Source: JBBIRG01 sp964410965 (GTDB taxonomy: Bacteria > CLD3 > SB21 > JBBIRG01). Taken from it: DNA of 64,000 bases. Both the position numbers and the translations under genes were made by a program. The notes under the pieces are model-generated. The model worked only from the letters and a program-made list of their open reading frames with translations. It did no database searches and was not told where the DNA came from. The stretch spans positions 1-64,000 of the forward strand of contig CAYPIY010000007.1 in the NCBI GenBank assembly GCA_964410965.1, given 5' to 3'. Of the stretch, positions 62,601-64,000 are shown piece by piece (position 1 is the stretch's first letter; each line of letters opens with the position of its first letter).

Positions 62601-63934
62601 CCTCCGAATATTCGGACTACATCAATGGCATCCATACCAGCGGACAAAATTTACTCAGGCTCATCAACGACATTCTCGATCTTTCGAAAATCGAGGCGGG
62701 CCGGTTCGAGATCCAGAAAGAACCCGTCCGCGTGAGACAAATCCTGATGGAGTTTCAGCAGATCTTCCAGGTGAAAACGGTTCAGAAAAATATTCTGTTC
62801 GACATCTCCGTCGATGTGGCAATCCCCGAGGTTCTCATTCTTGACGGAACGCGGCTCCGCCAGGTTCTGTTCAACCTGATCGGCAACGCAATTAAATTCA
62901 CTGAAAAAGGCACCATCACCCTGTCGTTACGGCAAACCGGAAAGGCGCCCGATGCCTCCGCGATTGATATTTCCTTCGAAGTCGCGGACACCGGCATCGG
63001 CATTCCGCCGGACCAGCTCGCACTGATCTTTGAACCGTTCCGTCAGCAGGAAGGACAAAGCGTTAAGCAGTACGGCGGCACGGGATTGGGCCTGTCCATC
63101 ACCCAGCGGCTCGTGGAAATGATGAACGGAAAGATCCGCGTCGTGAGCAAATCAAACGAAGGTTCAACCTTTATCATCGAACTGCCGGACGTCAAAATCG
63201 GCACGGCGGATGACCATGTCCAGACGGCTGTGACAGAGGACCATAAACATACTGACTTCGGGGGAGCGACGATCCTGCTTGCCGAGGACGTCAGCACCAA
63301 CCGCGACGTCGTGATCGGGCTTCTCGATCCGTATCATGTGAGAATCATTGAAGCCGAGAACGGGCAGGAAGCGGTCGAGAAAGCGCGGATTTTCCATCCC
63401 GAACTGATATTCATGGATCTGCAAATGCCCGTGATGGACGGGATCAAAGCCGCGAAACTGCTGCGATCGGATAAGGAACTGTCGACCATTCCCGTAATCG
63501 CGCTGACCGCGACTTTGCTGAAAAAAGATGAGTCCTCGCTGAACGACCTGTTCAGGGAATGCATGCGAAAACCGGTTACCCGCAATCAATTGGTCACAAC
63601 CCTGAAAAAATACCTTTCCCATCATGGCGGACCTGACAGCGTCCCGCAGGAATCCGTCATACCGGAAGCGGAGCCCGTCGCGAAGGATTTCCCCGAAGGG
63701 CTGATGGAATGGTATCAGACCCGGATCAATGATATTTTTCAGGAAGCGCAGATCGCCATGTCATCGGATTCCATCAATGCTCTCGCTGTGCAACTTTCCG
63801 AAACAGGACGGAAATTCGGCTTTGATCCGTTTGTGCGGTACGGCGATGAATTGAAGAAGAGCGTTCAGACGTACAACATCGTCACGATCGGCTATATCCT
63901 GGACGATCTGGAAAAAATGATGTCGGTTAAATAA
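59624..63934 (+). CDS. Hybrid sensor histidine kinase: CHASE4-like, five PAS, HisKA, HATPase, receiver
   Basis: 1436 residues. Membrane helices at about 11-27 and 250-272 enclose a periplasmic CHASE4-like sensor ('DDYSLWDEMVEFI'). Five PAS modules follow (starts near 342, 453, 578, 697 and 823; e.g. 'YTNPMFTVMTGYSLNEVIG'). HisKA has His970 in 'NMSHEIRTPLNAILGF'; the ATPase has 'NLIGNAIKFTEKG', 'DTGIGI' and 'GGTGLGLSI'. The receiver has Asp1265 in 'FMDLQMPVMDG'. The last ~95 residues form a helical tail without an exposed Hpt histidine. The preceding HD-GYP regulator is the probable output partner. Confidence 0.94.
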   Translation: MKTIQTKINRFILLLAAFLCGVIAIYEVQRNQQIEKLVKEKRQDKEALVREILNFQGAPAKMLTDDYSLWDEMVEFIRKPDKRWAELNLQSAYKTFQSDLIWIFDPNGTLVHSGSSPKAAAILDSIPAGSWIPELKKNPFRHFYLSFGNQLFEFWSAPVHPVNDVSRKGAAWGYFISGRVIDSAVIDKIARLSETRAHLEISGTSKSKPPAHQTAVPDLEIDLPDLHDKAAARLVLTYDSSFIEEHKTHSLYKLIIILLISAFIVFIIYFFSKRWITRPLGILYHSMNTNRPELSYPIQSHSGEFGGMARLIERFYEQRTQLIRNIEEITNATQSLMESEDNFKTFFNTLRDFIFILDEKGYVIKANEVAFKRLGYSEKELLGQPIEILYPLESRMDWKTESIDVDLVRHAKSLMTKQGKEIPVETRLVKGKWSSFNVIFKICKDITAVKLSEEKFARVFNNSSTLIAIAMYNQAQFIDVNPGWFENYGYKKEDMIGKSPYDISLFDPPEQFEDILSGLKTQERITESEVRMRTRDGDIRFGLLSAETFFIQDLKCLLLILNDITDRKDTELALRDSEMRFRTLIENLGEGIALLNPEFNFTLVNPAAETIFGARRGGLINRNLGDFLPDEQFKNFLRQHTHMRTEKKSYELSIIRNDQEMRHCLMTTSPRLDDSGAVTGYFAIFRDITEYKKAEEQIRKLSTAVEQSASAIVITDTGGNIEYTNPMFTVMTGYSLNEVIGKNTRILKSGSKSSEEYKELWETINSGRDWKGEFRNKKKNGDLYWEYATITPIKDSDNRITNFIAVKEDITERKQAEIAIRENENLLRGIYETASVGMALVTLDGRQFIRVNAALCEMLGYTEDELLSNIFQITHPEDIDASERMIHRLMKRRIKKNVMEKRYIRKDGSVIWILHNASLLMNERDEPRMIIIQAQDITQRKQFEEELKKAKDAAEVASRVKSEFLANMSHEIRTPLNAILGFSDILRKRLTAASEYSDYINGIHTSGQNLLRLINDILDLSKIEAGRFEIQKEPVRVRQILMEFQQIFQVKTVQKNILFDISVDVAIPEVLILDGTRLRQVLFNLIGNAIKFTEKGTITLSLRQTGKAPDASAIDISFEVADTGIGIPPDQLALIFEPFRQQEGQSVKQYGGTGLGLSITQRLVEMMNGKIRVVSKSNEGSTFIIELPDVKIGTADDHVQTAVTEDHKHTDFGGATILLAEDVSTNRDVVIGLLDPYHVRIIEAENGQEAVEKARIFHPELIFMDLQMPVMDGIKAAKLLRSDKELSTIPVIALTATLLKKDESSLNDLFRECMRKPVTRNQLVTTLKKYLSHHGGPDSVPQESVIPEAEPVAKDFPEGLMEWYQTRINDIFQEAQIAMSSDSINALAVQLSETGRKFGFDPFVRYGDELKKSVQTYNIVTIGYILDDLEKMMSVK

Positions 63935-64000
63935 TCCGCTTATAAATATATTTTATTCTCCCCCATGACCCGTATCCAGGGTTGACTCACCCATATATGG

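Noticed and set aside
1..64000. tRNA or rRNA genes
   Set aside because: I looked for T-loop-like GGTTCRANYC phrases and long conserved rRNA phrases in the gene-free gaps and found none that could fold with flanking stems.

Overview
This is a 64 kb stretch of bacterial chromosome, densely coded on both strands, with 57 protein genes and no rRNA, tRNA, CRISPR array, transposase or phage gene that I can see. The gene content points to the Fibrobacterota-Chlorobiota-Bacteroidota (FCB) superphylum or a neighbouring candidate phylum. The clues are two GWxTD-domain proteins, four lipoproteins ending in the Fibrobacter-succinogenes major paralogous (FISUMP) domain, a TonB-dependent receptor with a carboxypeptidase-regulatory-like N-terminus, a bacillithiol-type deacetylase next to a GlmU-like nucleotidyltransferase, and a promoter that fits the Bacteroidota TTTG/TAnnTTTG pattern. 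The phylum is an inference. Many genes have Shine-Dalgarno sequences, so this is not a typical SD-poor Bacteroidetes.

Layout. 1-3440: a truncated ArsP-type permease, a DGC-motif zinc protein, a small orphan protein derived from the second nucleotide-binding domain of SecA, an NTF2-like protein and an outer-membrane beta-barrel. 3460-4260: a K/E-rich lipoprotein. 4655-18235 (+): a long housekeeping run with Sua5/TsaC, a membrane Ser/Thr kinase, a CoA-binding protein, BshB1, a GlmU-like enzyme, a degenerate polysaccharide-deacetylase-like protein, an 847-residue helical protein of unknown function, a class II amidotransferase, BamD, NadD, an ABC exporter and fRMsr. 18313-24032 (-): threonine/serine dehydratase, chemoreceptor, PnuC, two envelope proteins, XseA. 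24293-29888: TonB receptor (+), then a TPR-GWxTD protein and PepE (-). 30079-33420 (+): TsaE, TsaB, RimI, AccD, SurE.

33487-38955 (-) is an accessory envelope operon: a CsgG-like protein followed by three tandem paralogous lipoproteins (fibronectin-III-like modules plus FISUMP). 39168-40882 (+) is an unrecognised gene pair. 41006-44454 (-) holds a DUF2238 membrane protein and a fourth FISUMP lipoprotein carrying three near-identical 300-bp repeats. 44790-56245 (-) is a long run: MocR-type regulator, EamA transporter, PdxS, PdxT, RimO, GWxTD, THEP1-like NTPase, Era, a lipoprotein, SPOR protein, ThpR, a peptidoglycan-binding protein and RecX. 56653-63934 (+) encodes a KtrB/TrkH potassium channel subunit, an HD-GYP response regulator and a 1436-residue hybrid sensor kinase.

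How they fit together. TsaC, TsaE and TsaB supply three of the four bacterial t6A tRNA-modification proteins. PdxS and PdxT form PLP synthase beside a PLP-binding regulator. The HD-GYP regulator and hybrid kinase probably form a cyclic-di-GMP signalling pair. The most unusual items are the SecA-NBD2-derived protein, the CsgG/FISUMP lipoprotein operon with a shared motif after the lipidated cysteine, the 847-residue helical protein, and the uncharacterised pair at 39168-40882.
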